Counted from the stretch's first letter, positions 10,120-20,396 are shown. The stretch: 64,000 nucleotides of DNA from Globodera rostochiensis (GCA_018350325.1 JAEVLN010000025.1:785799-849798); one strand, 5' to 3'. The notes: generated by a model from the sequence alone, not told the origin. Made by a program: numbers and translations.

Positions 10120-10657
10120 TTTTGGTTTTATTATTTGCAACAAATTCACTGGAAAAAGCCGAATCCGTTAAATTGTAGCTCAAAACATTTGATGAAATAT
10201 TCGGAGAAGGCTGGTGGGACAAAGAAGCCGAGTTAAAGCGGAACAGATTCAAAAACTCTCAAAATGAATTACCTAGATAAAACTGTTGCAAAAGAGTTGG
10301 GCCTCAGTTTAACAACAATTTACGCTTGGAAACGATGGCCAAACCAGTGAGTATTTCGAGCTCAATTTATTATTTTTTTTATTAATTCAAAATTTATTTA
10401 CAGAACCAAATCAAAAATACTCGCACAGCGAACAACAGGAATTGACGAAACGTTATTATGAAATTAAAGACCAAAACTCTAAAATTAGAGACAAGGACAT
10501 TGCCAAAATGTTGAAAATTGGAAGACGCATGTGTAATTGGAAAAAGAAATTTAAACGACAGAAATTTCATCCAAATTCTGTCGACGGACTTTCTGTGGAA
10601 GAGAATGCCGTGGCAAATGTTCAGAAAATTGGGCACTCGAATTCGGAGAATATCTGA
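10120..10657 (+). pseudogene. broken copy of the HTH family
   Basis: Starts inside the signal-peptide coding region (ILVLLFATNSLEKAESVKL), meets an in-frame TAG soon after, keeps LKTFDEIFGEGWWDKEA, then jumps directly to the HTH2 region (ELKRNRFKNSQNEL), losing the acidic repeat and HTH1. Another stop follows, then the usual splice donor (AAACCA/GTGAGT), intron, acceptor and a nearly intact exon 2 ending in GHSNSENI at 10657. It abuts the tail of the preceding copy with no spacer. Confidence 0.85.
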
Positions 10658-10830
10658 ATAAATGGTCAATGAATTGGCAAAAAAACGATTTGAACTAATG
10701 ATTTTAAATATTTTTTGACAAATGAGATTTTCTTAAATATTTGCTAACTCTGATTATGGAATACTTGTATCTCTCAAACTTAACACGAAAAATGCAATTA
10801 ATGAAATTTGGAAGTAGGGCCCACTTGGTT
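10658..10830 (+). repeat. conserved 3' flank of the family, half of an inverted duplication
   Basis: Carries the downstream sequence shared by most copies (AAATGGTCAATGA, GATTTTAAATATTTTTTGAC, GGAATACTTGTATCTCTCAAA, AATGAAATTTGGAAG). The same sequence occurs in reverse at 11590-11780 behind the minus-strand copy, so the two genes and their flanks form a tail-to-tail arrangement. Similar flanks follow the copies at 17354, 26890 and 33915. Confidence 0.7.
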
Positions 10831-10865
10831 TGACCAAAATTCAAGAAATTGCTTGGATTCTCCGG

Positions 10866-10945
10866 ATTCGGCTTTGTCTAGTGAATTTGTTGCAAAGAAT
10901 AACTCTTCCATTTATGTTGGCAAAATAATCTGAATTAGGGATATT
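10866..10945 (-). pseudogene. leader and signal-peptide fragment of the HTH family
   Basis: The minus strand reads the family leader (CCCTAATTCAGATTATTTTG), an ATG, and MEELFFATNSLDKAES before similarity stops. Only the promoter/leader and a shortened signal peptide remain. Confidence 0.75.
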
Positions 10946-11147
10946 TAATAATTTGAACGAATCCCGGGCCCTGAGCCACCGACGCCCCAAACCTGTCCAA
11001 GTCCGTCGATGCACCGAACAACTCTTTTATTGGCAAAACGTGCGGGAGAAACAGGATGGAGTCATAGATTGGCGTTCCGACCCGCAGCTCGGAAATAGAG
11101 TGCGGCAAAATCAATTTTCCGGATCCTGTAACAGGATTGGATCTCAA
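10938..11147 (-). pseudogene. possible 2OG-Fe(II) oxygenase N-terminal fragment
   Basis: A GC-rich minus-strand frame reads LPIKELFGASTDLDRFGASV followed by AQGPGFVQIIKY. This resembles the start of the N-terminal domain of the isopenicillin-N-synthase-like dioxygenase family, where a ...GFFQI... strand is typical. No start codon, and the frame does not continue. A possible C-terminal fragment lies on the other strand at 11438-11589. Recognition is from motif feel only and may be wrong. Confidence 0.25.
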
Positions 11148-11260
11148 AATTTTTTACAGGACCGGATCCTCAGGATTAATCCTGTAAAATTCAGGATTCT
11201 GCTAATCCTGAAATGGCTGAAAAATACAAGATTCCGGACAGGATCCTGAAAAAACCGCCA
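11100..11260. repeat. CAGGATCCTG short-word repeat
   Basis: The words GGATCCTG, CAGGATT and AATCCTG recur in both orientations, giving a self-complementary patch. Non-coding. Confidence 0.6.
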
Positions 11261-11437
11261 GGGTGACCATCGACAAAACCCAAAAATCATGATTAGCAGT
11301 TAAAAATCAGGATCACACTATGCAAAAAACAGGAAAAAATCAGGGACGATATTTAAGTGCTTAATTATATGAATTTAATGCCAAAAATGTATTAATGATA
11401 CTTTTCGCCGTAGTTGACTTAGTCCAGCAGCTCAGAA

Positions 11438-11589
11438 TCGCATAGAAAATGATCAAATGCTTGGGTACGAAGCCGTATCTAGTTTTGGATTTATTTGTTG
11501 GTTGGTCCAACGGCGCCAACAAGCGTTCTGTGCACCGCACTCTAGTCGGAAAGCAACTGCCTTCGCCTTTGATGGGGAATGAAAAATGA
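11438..11589 (+). pseudogene. possible 2OG-Fe(II) oxygenase C-terminal fragment
   Basis: After an AG at about 11440 a plus-strand frame reads PYLVLDLFVGWSNGANKRSV followed by HRTLVGK, stopping at a TGA near 11589. In 2OG-Fe(II) oxygenases a comparable G/D-L-hydrophobic-x-W-[ST]-N-G-x-x-[RK]-S-x-x-H-R-V strand carries the last metal histidine and the 2-oxoglutarate-binding arginine region. It lies opposite in strand to the putative N-terminal piece, so any gene has been rearranged. Confidence 0.3.
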
Positions 11590-11780
11590 ACACAAAGTGG
11601 GCCCAAAATGCTTCCAAATTTCATTAATTGCATTTTTCGTGTTTTATAGACCAGGAGAAAAAGTTTGAGAGATACGCGTATTCCATAACAGAGTTAGCAA
11701 ATATTTAAGAAAAGCTCATTTGTCAAAAAATATTTAAAATCATTAGTTCAAATCAGTTTTTGCCATCATTGACCATTTAT

Positions 11781-12746
11781 TCAGATATTCTCCGAATTCG
11801 AGTGCCCAATTTCCTGAATATTTGCCGCGGCATTCTCTTCCACGACAGAATTTGGATGCAATTTCTGTCGTTTAAAATGCTTTTTCCATTTATACAAAGT
11901 GTCTATTCCGATTTTCAACATTTTGGCAATTTCCTTGTCACTAATTTTAGGGGTTTTGTCTTTAATTTCATAATAATGTTTCATCAATAATTCCTTTTGT
12001 GTGTTATGGGAATATTTATGGTTTGGTGCTGTAAAAGCATTTAATTAATATAAATAAATTAACAAATAATTTGTTTTAAAATACTCACCGGTTTGGCCAA
12101 GTTCACGTTTCCACCTATAAATTGTTGCCAAACTGAGGCCCAATTCTTTTGCGGCAGTTTCATCAATTTGGTTTGAATAAGAGTTTTTGAGTCCGGCCCG
12201 CTTTAACTCGGCTTTTCTCTGATCAAATTTCTCTATCAAATTTTTTCGATCATTTTTTGGAGTTATTCGATTTAAGCCAAATTCATTTTTCCATTCATAT
12301 ATTTTTTTGCGACTGACCTTTAAATGTTTAGCAATTTTCACCTCAATTTGAGTTCTTTCTCTTTTTGAATATTTTCCTTTTTGCTTAAATTCGTCTTTTA
12401 TTGCGTGGAATTCTTTGACAATTTTACGCTTTCGCTCATCTTCACCATTTTTGGCATTATCAGAGTGATCAAACTCTGTGAGAGGAGGATCCTGATCAGT
12501 TGAATTGGGTTCAATTTGTCCAAGTTGATCAGTTGAATTGGGTTCAATTTGTCCAATTTGGTGATGGACATTTTGTCCAAAGTTTGTTGGCGCCGGCATT
12601 TTCAAATCTTCGGCTTCACTTTTGTCCCACCAGCCTTTTCCGAATATTTCATCAAATGTTTTGAGTTCCAATTTAACGGATTCGGCTTTGTCCAGTGAAT
12701 TTGTTGCAAATAATAAAACCAAAATTAAAATACAAATTTCTTCCAT
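11781..12746 (-). CDS. secreted triple-HTH family protein
   Basis: Exons 12746-12089 and 12028-11781 (301 residues), 60-bp intron with GTGAGT and TTTTACAG, phase 1. Signal peptide at about 1-20; FDEIFGKGWWDK at 31-42; two short repeat units (QIEPNSTDQ, 64-85) and one acidic PPLTEFDHSDNAKNG; HTH-like unit 1 at about 103-158 (IAKHLKVSRKKIYEWKNEFG); unit 2 at 169-217 (AAKELGLSLATIYRWKRELG); unit 3 in exon 2 at about 234-278 (IAKMLKIGIDTLYKWKKHF). The tail ends in the family signature GHSNSENI. The HTH units resemble transposase/recombinase-type DNA-binding helices, but no catalytic domain is present. The start is the ATG that follows the conserved leader. Function unknown; a secreted DNA-binding protein is inference. 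Confidence 0.85.
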
Positions 12747-12756
12747 TTTATTATAG

Positions 12757-12784
12757 CAAAATAAACTCTGAATTTAGGGGCATT
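12757..12784 (-). promoter_or_regulatory. conserved leader motif upstream of a family gene
   Basis: Reads ATGCCCCTAAATTCAGAGTT then TATTTTGC on the minus strand, ending about 10 bp before the start ATG at 12746. It is identical to the motif in front of the copies at 18332 and (plus strand) 25848. Confidence 0.55.
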
Positions 12785-12905
12785 TACCTATATGAATTCC
12801 AATGAATTCTATAATAAACAGAAATGATATAGAAAAATTTGTTATTTATTTTTGTGTTAAAGAATTTCTGTCAACAATTTTCAAATAATAATAAATTTTC
12901 ACAAA

Positions 12906-13530
12906 TTTTTACAAATATTAATAAATATTTTTAGCCGATCAAAAAAATGATTGAAATTAATAAATGGCAGCCCACAACTGAATTGGCTTTTTCATATGAA
13001 ATATCCTGGCATTTCATAATATTTATTTGAACCGGGACCAAATCAATATTCCATATTTCCTATATATTTTTCTTAATAATTAATATTCATTTTATAAAAA
13101 TAACGATTGATTGACAATATTCAAATGAAAAAATATTTAAAATAATTAATAACGTTGCACGATTAATTAGCGAGTATGGGCGCGTTCAGAAAAAAAAATG
13201 ATAAATCATAAAAAGCCAAACCCTAATTATCAAATAAACATAAAATGGGAGAAATAAAATCTTTGTATTAAATAAATAAAAGCCCCTCTGATGGATTTGG
13301 CTTACAGCAAGCCACTTTTATATTGCCCAACTTTTGCTGCTATGCTAGTGAAATTGACGTGGCCCATTTATGCCAGTGCCAATGTTTTCTATTGATTCAT
13401 ATGTATCCGGGATGTAACCGGAAACCAAAAAAAGGCCGGAATTCCGGCTCACAACCGGAAAGAATTTCAAAATCCCAATAATTTGACTTTTTCTAATTTC
13501 TGAGGCCCATAATTGAAATGGGGATTCTCA
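12906..13530. repeat. 625-bp duplicated block, copy 1
   Basis: Matches 19623-20247 over exactly 625 bp with a single substitution noticed. It contains a dispersed AT-rich repeat (ATGGCAGCCCACAACTGAAT), an inward CCGGAATTCCGG palindrome near 13440, and the GGCTTACAGCAAGCCACTTT element also present, more diverged, at 24640-24880 (inverted) and 36840-37165. Both copies precede a divergent intronless-type family member, so gene and upstream block were probably duplicated together. Confidence 0.9.
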
Positions 13531-13766
13531 TAAATCATATTCCTTAATAATTATTTCACCAAAAATTCCAAAAATTTTGTATTGCTCAAGAGGTGTTTGA
13601 GCAATTTATTAAGAAAATTGATCTAATTAACTAATTTTACAAAGAAAAAATTTAAACAATTTTTAATTATTGTTTTGTCCACCATAGATCCCTTACAGAC
13701 CCCACCACTCATTATTACACCAGCACCTCTGTTGTGCCGCTAATCCGTCCCAACACGGACTAAGAC

Positions 13767-13838
13767 CATAGCACAAATTTGGCCTTTCTGTCAGCAATAA
13801 AATTTCTGATGTAACAAAAATTGGGGGTTTGAAGAAAT
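13767..13838 (+). pseudogene. internal fragment of an intronless-type family copy
   Basis: CAAATTTGGCCTTTCTGTCAG and the sequence after it align with the HTH2-HTH3 linker of the gene that follows (14559-14645) and with the broken copy near 20570. The alignment runs into the start codon of the next gene, so that start lies in a paralogue remnant. Confidence 0.6.
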
Positions 13839-14753
13839 ATGCTAAAATGTGGAGCATGGATATTAATTATTATTCTATTATTTGCAATGAATTTGATCAA
13901 AAATGCAATTTCTGTGGGTGAACGTGGACAAGAATCAAAACTTTACAAATCATTTGATGAAATATTTGGAAAAGGATGGGACGATAAAAGTAATGATTCA
14001 AAAGACTTGAACTGTCGTCATGTTAAAGAAGAAGTTCAAGACGTACAAGCTCCAATCACTTCTGATCAGAAAAATATTGATGAAATATTGAAACAGAAAT
14101 TTGATGAAATTTATAATGAAAATTGGTCGGAAGACGAAAACAATTCAGCGCCAGATCAAGATCAAAATGTTGATGAACAGCAAAATGAGTCCAATAAATC
14201 TGAAAAAATTGAGTCTGATCAACAAAAACTGGAAGTTATTCAGAAATTCCGTGAAATGAAAGAGGGTTATAAGCAAAAGGGATATTCCAAAAATGAATGG
14301 GTTCAAATTGAGATAAAAATATCAAATAGTTTGGGGGTTAGTCGCACAACAATTTATAAATGGATCAAAAAATTGGGCCTAAACAAAGAAAAAAAGTCAA
14401 AGTTTTCTGAGTTAAAAAAGCGTGAAATTTTGAAACGATTTGATGAAATAAAAAGCAAATGTAAAAAGGCGAAACTCAAAAACATTTCAAAGAATAAAGT
14501 CGATGAAAAAATTGCAAAAAAATTTGGCATTTGTGCCAGAACAATTCGTGAATGGACGCGCGAATTTGGCCTTTCTGACAGCAATAAAAAGTTTTCTGTT
14601 GCAGTAAAAATTGGAATTTTAAAAAAATATGACAAAATAAAAAGAAAAAATCCAAAAATGAGTGGTTGTGGCATTGTTGATTTGTTGAAAATCTCAATGA
14701 GAAGCTTAAATAGATGGAAAGCTCAATTTAAAAAAGAAATTAAGAACCTTTGA
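13839..14753 (+). CDS. divergent single-exon triple-HTH family protein
   Basis: One 304-residue frame without an intron. Signal peptide at about 1-26 (WILIIILLFAMNLIKNAISV); FDEIFGKGWDDK at about 39-50 and a degenerate second copy FDEIYNENW at about 87; an acidic Gln/Asn/Glu region without the NST repeat (about 95-130). Three HTH-like units follow: about 136-185 (SNSLGVSRTTIYKWIKKLGL), 195-248 (KKFGICARTIREWTREFGL), 258-300 (IVDLLKISMRSLNRWKAQF). All three units sit in one exon, whereas in the other members the third lies behind an intron, so this copy shows the shared architecture independently of gene prediction. It lacks the leader motif of the others. It may be the ancestral branch or an intron-loss branch. 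Confidence 0.8.
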   Translation: MLKCGAWILIIILLFAMNLIKNAISVGERGQESKLYKSFDEIFGKGWDDKSNDSKDLNCRHVKEEVQDVQAPITSDQKNIDEILKQKFDEIYNENWSEDENNSAPDQDQNVDEQQNESNKSEKIESDQQKLEVIQKFREMKEGYKQKGYSKNEWVQIEIKISNSLGVSRTTIYKWIKKLGLNKEKKSKFSELKKREILKRFDEIKSKCKKAKLKNISKNKVDEKIAKKFGICARTIREWTREFGLSDSNKKFSVAVKIGILKKYDKIKRKNPKMSGCGIVDLLKISMRSLNRWKAQFKKEIKNL

Positions 14754-15060
14754 AAATATACGGACTTTGTAGGCTCTTGATGATGTTATTATTGTTTAGG
14801 ATCGTATTATTTTGAAAATTGTTGTTATTTCGGGATTGAATTTTTTGTTCTTTGATTTTATTAAAAGAATTAAATATAAATAATGAGTATGTGTTTGTTG
14901 TGATTTTCACAGACTTTATTTTCCCGAATATTTAGCACAAAATTGCTCCAATATTTACTTTACACCCTGGGCACTCTTAAAGTTTAAACGGTTGCTTTTT
15001 AACTTAAAACTGGAAGAACCGGTGTTCTTAGTCCATTGTCGATGAAACTTCTCAAGGAGG
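14754..15060. other. non-coding stretch
   Basis: AT-rich 3' flank; no feature seen. Confidence 0.4.
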
Positions 15061-15530
15061 AGCTTGGCCACCAACCATTTTCATACAAACCATTTGATCA
15101 AGAATCAACTGCGTTTTCTGTTCGTATAAATACATTTTTGATCGTCCTTGGATTTAGCCAAGTTTTTCTGTTCAGTCCTTGACCCGAATATCGAGCGAAT
15201 ATTTCCGTGAACAGGAATTTCAAATTTAACGGGGCGCGAATCCCGTGTTTCCCGTACGGGGAAATTTGTAAAGTAATTAGGATCACCCAACTTTATTTTT
15301 CGCAAACGACTCAATGGAGGGGACTCGGCGGAAAACGCTTGCTCGTGTGGGACGCATTCGGAAGTCACAAGAGCGTGGGGACTACAAAAGTCTTAAAGGA
15401 GCTGGGCGTTGAAGCGGCGTACATTCCAGGCGGCTGCACCAAATTTATTCAGGATGGAAGTTGTTCTGGATTGGGGGGACTGAGCATGGCATGAGCTGTA
15501 CAAAGAGAGGATCATCAAGTCATAAATTAT
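15060..15530 (+). pseudogene. decayed pogo/Tc5-like transposase fragment
   Basis: The plus frame at 15207-15494 contains KRLLVWDAFGSHKS and then ELGVEAAYIPGGCTKFIQ. This is the block around the second catalytic Asp of the pogo/Tc5-type DDE transposases (pattern L-L-x-W-D-[AS]-F-x-x-H ... A-x-I-P-G-G-x-T-x-x-x-Q). A C-terminal scrap in another frame follows. The upstream domains are missing or unreadable, so the gene is dead. Confidence 0.6.
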
Positions 15531-15539
15531 CGGGAAAAA

Positions 15540-15795
15540 ACAAACGCGCGCTCTCAGCAAAAGAATATTCTAAAAAATTTTTTGAAAACATTGTTTTCTT
15601 TCCCATGAAGTTAATTGAAAAACAGAAAAAAACTTTTTACACAATAGGGGTTTGAACCCCGGGCTACCACGTCACTCACCATCACACCACCAGGGCTTTC
15701 GATTAAAAGAAATTTCACTCGAGGGCTCGAACTTTAGACAAAATAGAATTTACCCAAATGTTTAACCACAGAGTGTGACAACTGAAGAGACTTTT
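15540..15795 (-). mobile_element. tRNA-derived SINE-like repeat
   Basis: The minus strand has two tRNA-like modules: one around 15700-15640 with GTGATGGTGAGTGACGTGG and GGGGTTCAAACCCC (T-arm/B-box-like), one around 15790-15710 with GTTCGAGCCCTCGAG. A second copy with the same order is at 35565-35800, also on the minus strand. The shared part includes a CATGAAGTTAATTGAAAAAC tail region. Pol III origin is inferred from the box-like motifs. Confidence 0.5.
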
Positions 15796-15849
15796 GACAG
15801 AAAAAGAAAGAAATTAGAAGATGGAGCAGAGATTGAGGTGGTAATAGAG

Positions 15850-16891
15850 TTAGCCGGGACCGGGATCCCGAAAGGGACCGGTCGGGAAATTCCCGGTTTG
15901 TAGTGGTGAGTGGTGGGGTCGGTTGAAGTTGGTGGGGGAATCCTCGTCCTGATCGATGACCAGTCTTTGCACTGGCGGGCTGGCCTCCTTCCGCGGGGGG
16001 AATGGCCCCCGCAACGCCCCCTCCTCTTTCTTCGCCCGGTCCCCCGTATCTCCCTTGCCCTGACCGGCGCTCACCCATTTCGCTTCCTCCAACATGCCGT
16101 GCAACTCACCGGCCAGCTCCTCGAGCATCTTCAGTTTATCTTCCTTCGCTTTCTTCACTGCTTCGGCGATCTTCCGCGTCGCTTCCTCTGATCGATCGAC
16201 CCATCGCTTCACATCCTACGCGGTTCTCGCTCAGGTTCGTCTTCCGCCAATACTTGAACAAGCATCTCGGCCAACTCGTCCCTCGGAGCTTCGGGTGCCA
16301 TTACCCGTTGACGGCTGGGCCCTGGCTGACACTCGAAGCGGAGAGCGCCTTCCTCGGGTGCTGACTTCTTCCGCCCTCGGCTGAACTTCACCTTTTGTTG
16401 GTGCGTCGTGACCAATTAATAGCCTCCAGCGAAAGTGTCAAACGCTAATCTCTCTTGCATATTTTCATAGCGCTGATGCGGTGCGTTAACCGTTTGAGCA
16501 TAATGCATTAAACCGATTGTGGCGTTGTTTGGTGGGAGCTGCGCATTTAAAGTTTGGTTTTGGTCTGCGCACGATGAGGTTCTAGGCTGAAAATTTCCAT
16601 GCCAGTTTCTGTTCTTCCCCAAATTTGTAAATTGCAAAATATCTTCGCGCAAACCTTCAACAATGTTAGGTCCGTTCACTTCCACAGGTATACGTTGCGC
16701 AGCCGGTTGTGCAATTCCTCTTCTGCCATAGTGTCACTTGAATCAGAATATTCACCTTCCTCTTCCTCATAAATTTGCATCGTTGGGATCGGTTTGTTTT
16801 CGTTTTGCTGTTTTAAAGACGGGTCTTGAGCGGGTTGAAAATTTTGTTGCTTAATCGCCTCGTTTTGTTCTGGTGGTTCTCTCGCAGGCAT
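15850..16891 (-). pseudogene. broken coding region, possibly retroelement gag-like
   Basis: GC-rich minus-strand coding broken into four frames: 16891-16676 (acidic, EEEEGEYSDSSDTMAEEEL), 16685-16416, 16415-16209 directly behind a TAA, and 16212-15850 (coiled-coil-like, TRKIAEAVKKAKEDKLKMLE). At least two frame changes and one in-frame stop. Proline/glutamine-rich polar content plus coiled coil without enzyme motifs would suit a retrotransposon capsid-type protein, but no zinc knuckle or protease is visible, so this is a guess. A host-gene relic is equally possible. Confidence 0.35.
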
Positions 16892-16895
16892 AGGA

Positions 16896-17353
16896 ATGCC
16901 GTCGCTGTTTAGAATAACTCCTTCTGTAAACTATAGATGTACAATTTGTCAAACTTAATTTAGAACGCCAACAAATCATTTAAATATAGTGGGAGATCGG
17001 GGATGAGAAATGAATATTCCTGAGAAGATAGGTTAGGCACAAAACAGCTAGACAGGTTCTTGGTATGCTCAAAATATGCACAAATCCCAAAACTTCCAAA
17101 TCTCATTAATAGGAAGAACAAATTTACGCAACATAAATAGAAATTGTTTTTTTTCAATTGTTTGCCAAATATGAAAATTTCTGTTTTTTTTTGTTTTTTT
17201 TGAATTTTTCGTGTTTATAGATCAAGATAAAAAGTTTGACAGGTACACGTAATCCATAACAGATTTAACAAATATTTAAGTAAATCTCATTTGTCAAAAA
17301 GAAATATTTAATTCATTAGATGCCAAATCGTTTTTTTCCAATTCATTGACCAT
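16896..17353. repeat. conserved 3' flank of the HTH family
   Basis: The part from about 17100 to 17350 matches the downstream flanks of the copies at 26890, 33915 and 11781 (reverse orientation). No gene seen. Confidence 0.6.
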
Positions 17354-18332
17354 TTATTCAGATATTCTCCGAATTGGAGTGCCCAATTTCCTGAACATTG
17401 CGCCAGCGGCATTCTCTTCCACAGAATGTCCATCGACAGAATTTGGATGAAATTTCTGTCGTTTAAATTGCTTTTTCCATCTAACCAAAGTGATTCTTCC
17501 AATTTTCAACATTTTGGCAATTTCCTCGTCACTTATTTTAGGATTTTGGTTTTTAATTTTATAATAACAATTCATCAGTTCATTTTGCTCGTTTTGGGAG
17601 TATTTATTTGGTGCTATAAAAGAATCTTAATTAATATAAATAAATAATTAAATTGGGCTTGAAATACTCACTGGTTTGGCCAAGTTTTCGTTTCCATTTA
17701 TAAATTGTTCTATCGTTTAGCCCTAATTCCTTTGCCACAGTTTTATTTATTTCATTTTTATATGATTTTTTGAATCCGTCCCGCTTTAACTCGGCTTTCA
17801 TTTGATCAAATTTCTCTACCAAATTTTTTCGCTCATTTTTTGGATTTCTTTGAGTTAAGCCAAATTCTTTTTTCCATTCAAATATTTTTGAGCGACTGAC
17901 TTTTAAATGTTTAGCAATTTTCTGCTCAATTAGAACCCATTCTTTTTTCGAAAATTTTCCTTTTTGCTTAAATTCGTCTTTCATTGCGTGGAATTCTTCG
18001 ACAATTTTACGCTTTCGCTCATCTTCAGCAATATTTTCGCCATTTTTGGCATTATCTGGGTGATCAGACTCTGTTAGAGGAGGATTCAGATCATTTGAAT
18101 TGGGTTGTCCAATTTGGGTGTTCTGCCGGTCGATTTGGTGATGGGCATGTCCAAAGTTTGTTGGCGGAGTTTTCAATTCTTCGGCTTCTTCTTTGTCCCA
18201 CCAGCCTTCTCCGAATATTTCATCAAATGTTTTGTGTGGCGTTTCCTCCAATTTTACTTTTACAGATTCGGCTTTCTCCAGTGAATTTGTTGCAAATAAT
18301 AAAACCAAAATTAACATACAAATTTCTTCCAT
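17354..18332 (-). CDS. secreted triple-HTH family protein with frame-shifted tail
   Basis: Exons 18332-17672 and 17613-17354 (306 residues), 58-bp intron, acceptor TTTTATAG rather than TTTTACAG. Signal peptide about 1-20; FDEIFGEGWWDK at 36-47; a minimal repeat (IGQPNSNDLNPPLTESDH, sequon changed to NSND); HTH-like unit 1 IAKHLKVSRSKIFEWKKEFG; unit 2 VAKELGLNDRTIYKWKRKLG; unit 3 IAKMLKIGRITLVRWKKQF in exon 2. After EENAA an extra GGC-type insertion shifts the frame, so the usual NVQEIGHSNSENI end becomes GAMFRKLGTPIRRISE. The same alternative tail occurs in the orphan exon at 27869. Otherwise intact. Confidence 0.85.
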
Positions 18333-18340
18333 TTTATTAT

Positions 18341-18370
18341 AGCAAAATAAACTCTGAATTTAGGGGCATT
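18341..18370 (-). promoter_or_regulatory. conserved leader motif upstream of a family gene
   Basis: ATGCCCCTAAATTCAGAGTT and TATTTTGC on the minus strand, ending about 10 bp before the ATG at 18332. A further stretch (CATATAGGTAAATG upstream) is shared with the copy at 12746. Confidence 0.55.
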
Positions 18371-18399
18371 TACCTATATGAATTCCAATTAATTCTATA

Positions 18400-19330
18400 A
18401 TACACAGAAATGAACTAGCCAAAATTTGCGTTCGAATGATATAACATGTGTCCGGGTAGGTCGAACCGCGTAAGAGTCGAGGGACAAAATGTCGAAAAAT
18501 CGCACTTTTTTTTGGCGGTTTTGGGTGAAATTCAGATGGGGTTTGCTCAGATCGGTTGAAGGTTGGTTAATTATAAGTTGGGGTGGTATTAAGGTACAAA
18601 AAATGTCTTTTGGTCGGGTCTGTAAGCGTTCGACTTGAGGTCGAAATTGGGCGTCAAACTTGGAAAAATTTAATTTTTTTTGCGCCAACTTTTATGTTTG
18701 AAAATTTATTGGCTGAGTATCAGGCTGATTTTGTGGGAGGAGGTGCGCCAAGATGTGGGCTTCAAAATGGTATATAATTGCCCCCTCTTTGGTTCGGGTT
18801 GGGGGTCGAAATGGGGGGTCTAAATTCATATATTTGGCTGGGGTGAAAAAAGGAAAAGTACGAATTTTGCCTTAGGGGGTAATTGAAAAGTTATTTAGAC
18901 TCAGCTTGATGAGCTGAGTCGAACAAAAAAAAGTTTATTCGTTTCTGATCAAAACGATCAAGTTACAGTATTCTCAATTTTAAGCAAAAATTTAAAATTA
19001 AATTTTAAAAAAATAAATTTTATTTAATTAAATTCGGCTTTAAAAACTGAGCTAAAAAAAAGTTTGTCAAACTTTGATCAAAATTGATGATCGAGATATG
19101 GACAGATCAAGGAGGAAGAGAAATAGTGTTGAAAAGTGAGAGATGTGGTTAGAGATACGAGAGTAAAGAGAGAAAGAGAACGTTACTACTGGTGTAATCC
19201 CCCCCCCCTCCCTCCCCCCCCCCTCCCCCACAGTATTGCACCCCATAGAACATTTGTTATAGTGAAATGTTAAAGGGAGATCAAAAAGCAGTTAATTGAA
19301 ATATGAAAAATCATTAAAAGAAAAAAAGAA
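18400..19330. other. low-complexity intergenic sequence
   Basis: No credible gene. It holds a purine-rich GAGAAAGAGAACG patch and long C tracts near 19200-19230. Confidence 0.4.
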
Positions 19331-19339
19331 AGAAAACCC

Positions 19340-19470
19340 GATAAGGCTTGCCCTGCCTCTGAAGGGCTTGCCCAACCCGGGAAAGGGCTTGCCCAGCCCG
19401 GGAAATGGCTTCCCCAGCACCGGAGAGGGCTTCCCGTGCACGATAAGGCTTGCCGGCGAAGAAAAAGGAC
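19340..19470. repeat. GGGCTTGCCCAGCCCGGGAA short tandem repeat
   Basis: Five GC-rich units of about 22-24 bp (AAGGGCTTGCCCAACCCGGG and variants) inside AT-rich DNA. Open on both strands, but too short and repetitive to be called coding. Confidence 0.6.
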
Positions 19471-19622
19471 TCATACTTAAATAAATTAAATAAAAAATCA
19501 ATTTTTAAATAAAAATAAATTCAATCAAATAAAAATAAAAAGGAAAGACCCTAGGAACAGAAGCCATAAGCGAAGCCCCCCTATATTTTAAACACAAAAG
19601 CAAGCCCCCCGCAGGCGTCTAG

Positions 19623-20247
19623 TTTTTACAAATATTAATAAATATTTTTAGCCGATCACAAAAATGATTGAAATTAATAAATGGCAGCCCACAACTGAAT
19701 TGGCTTTTTCATATGAAATATCCTGGCATTTCATAATATTTATTTGAACCGGGACCAAATCAATATTCCATATTTCCTATATATTTTTCTTAATAATTAA
19801 TATTCATTTTATAAAAATAACGATTGATTGACAATATTCAAATGAAAAAATATTTAAAATAATTAATAACGTTGCACGATTAATTAGCGAGTATGGGCGC
19901 GTTCAGAAAAAAAAATGATAAATCATAAAAAGCCAAACCCTAATTATCAAATAAACATAAAATGGGAGAAATAAAATCTTTGTATTAAATAAATAAAAGC
20001 CCCTCTGATGGATTTGGCTTACAGCAAGCCACTTTTATATTGCCCAACTTTTGCTGCTATGCTAGTGAAATTGACGTGGCCCATTTATGCCAGTGCCAAT
20101 GTTTTCTATTGATTCATATGTATCCGGGATGTAACCGGAAACCAAAAAAAGGCCGGAATTCCGGCTCACAACCGGAAAGAATTTCAAAATCCCAATAATT
20201 TGACTTTTTCTAATTTCTGAGGCCCATAATTGAAATGGGGATTCTCA
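19623..20247. repeat. 625-bp duplicated block, copy 2
   Basis: Same length and almost identical to 12906-13530. It precedes a truncated, frame-broken relative of the single-exon family member, mirroring the arrangement at copy 1. Confidence 0.9.
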
Positions 20248-20396
20248 GCAAATTGCCAAGAAAAATGGGTGGAATAATTTGCCAATCAATTTGATTGACC
20301 ATATTTTAATAAAAATTAATTCTATTGCGCAAAGATTTATTTTTTAATATTTTTAAAAGTAATTCTAGTCAATAAAACATGAAAGTTTGTTAAATT

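Noticed and set aside
15640..15700. A tRNA gene because of GGGGTTTGAACCCC
   Set aside because: No complete cloverleaf; it repeats at 35630 with the same flanks, so a SINE-like element fits better.
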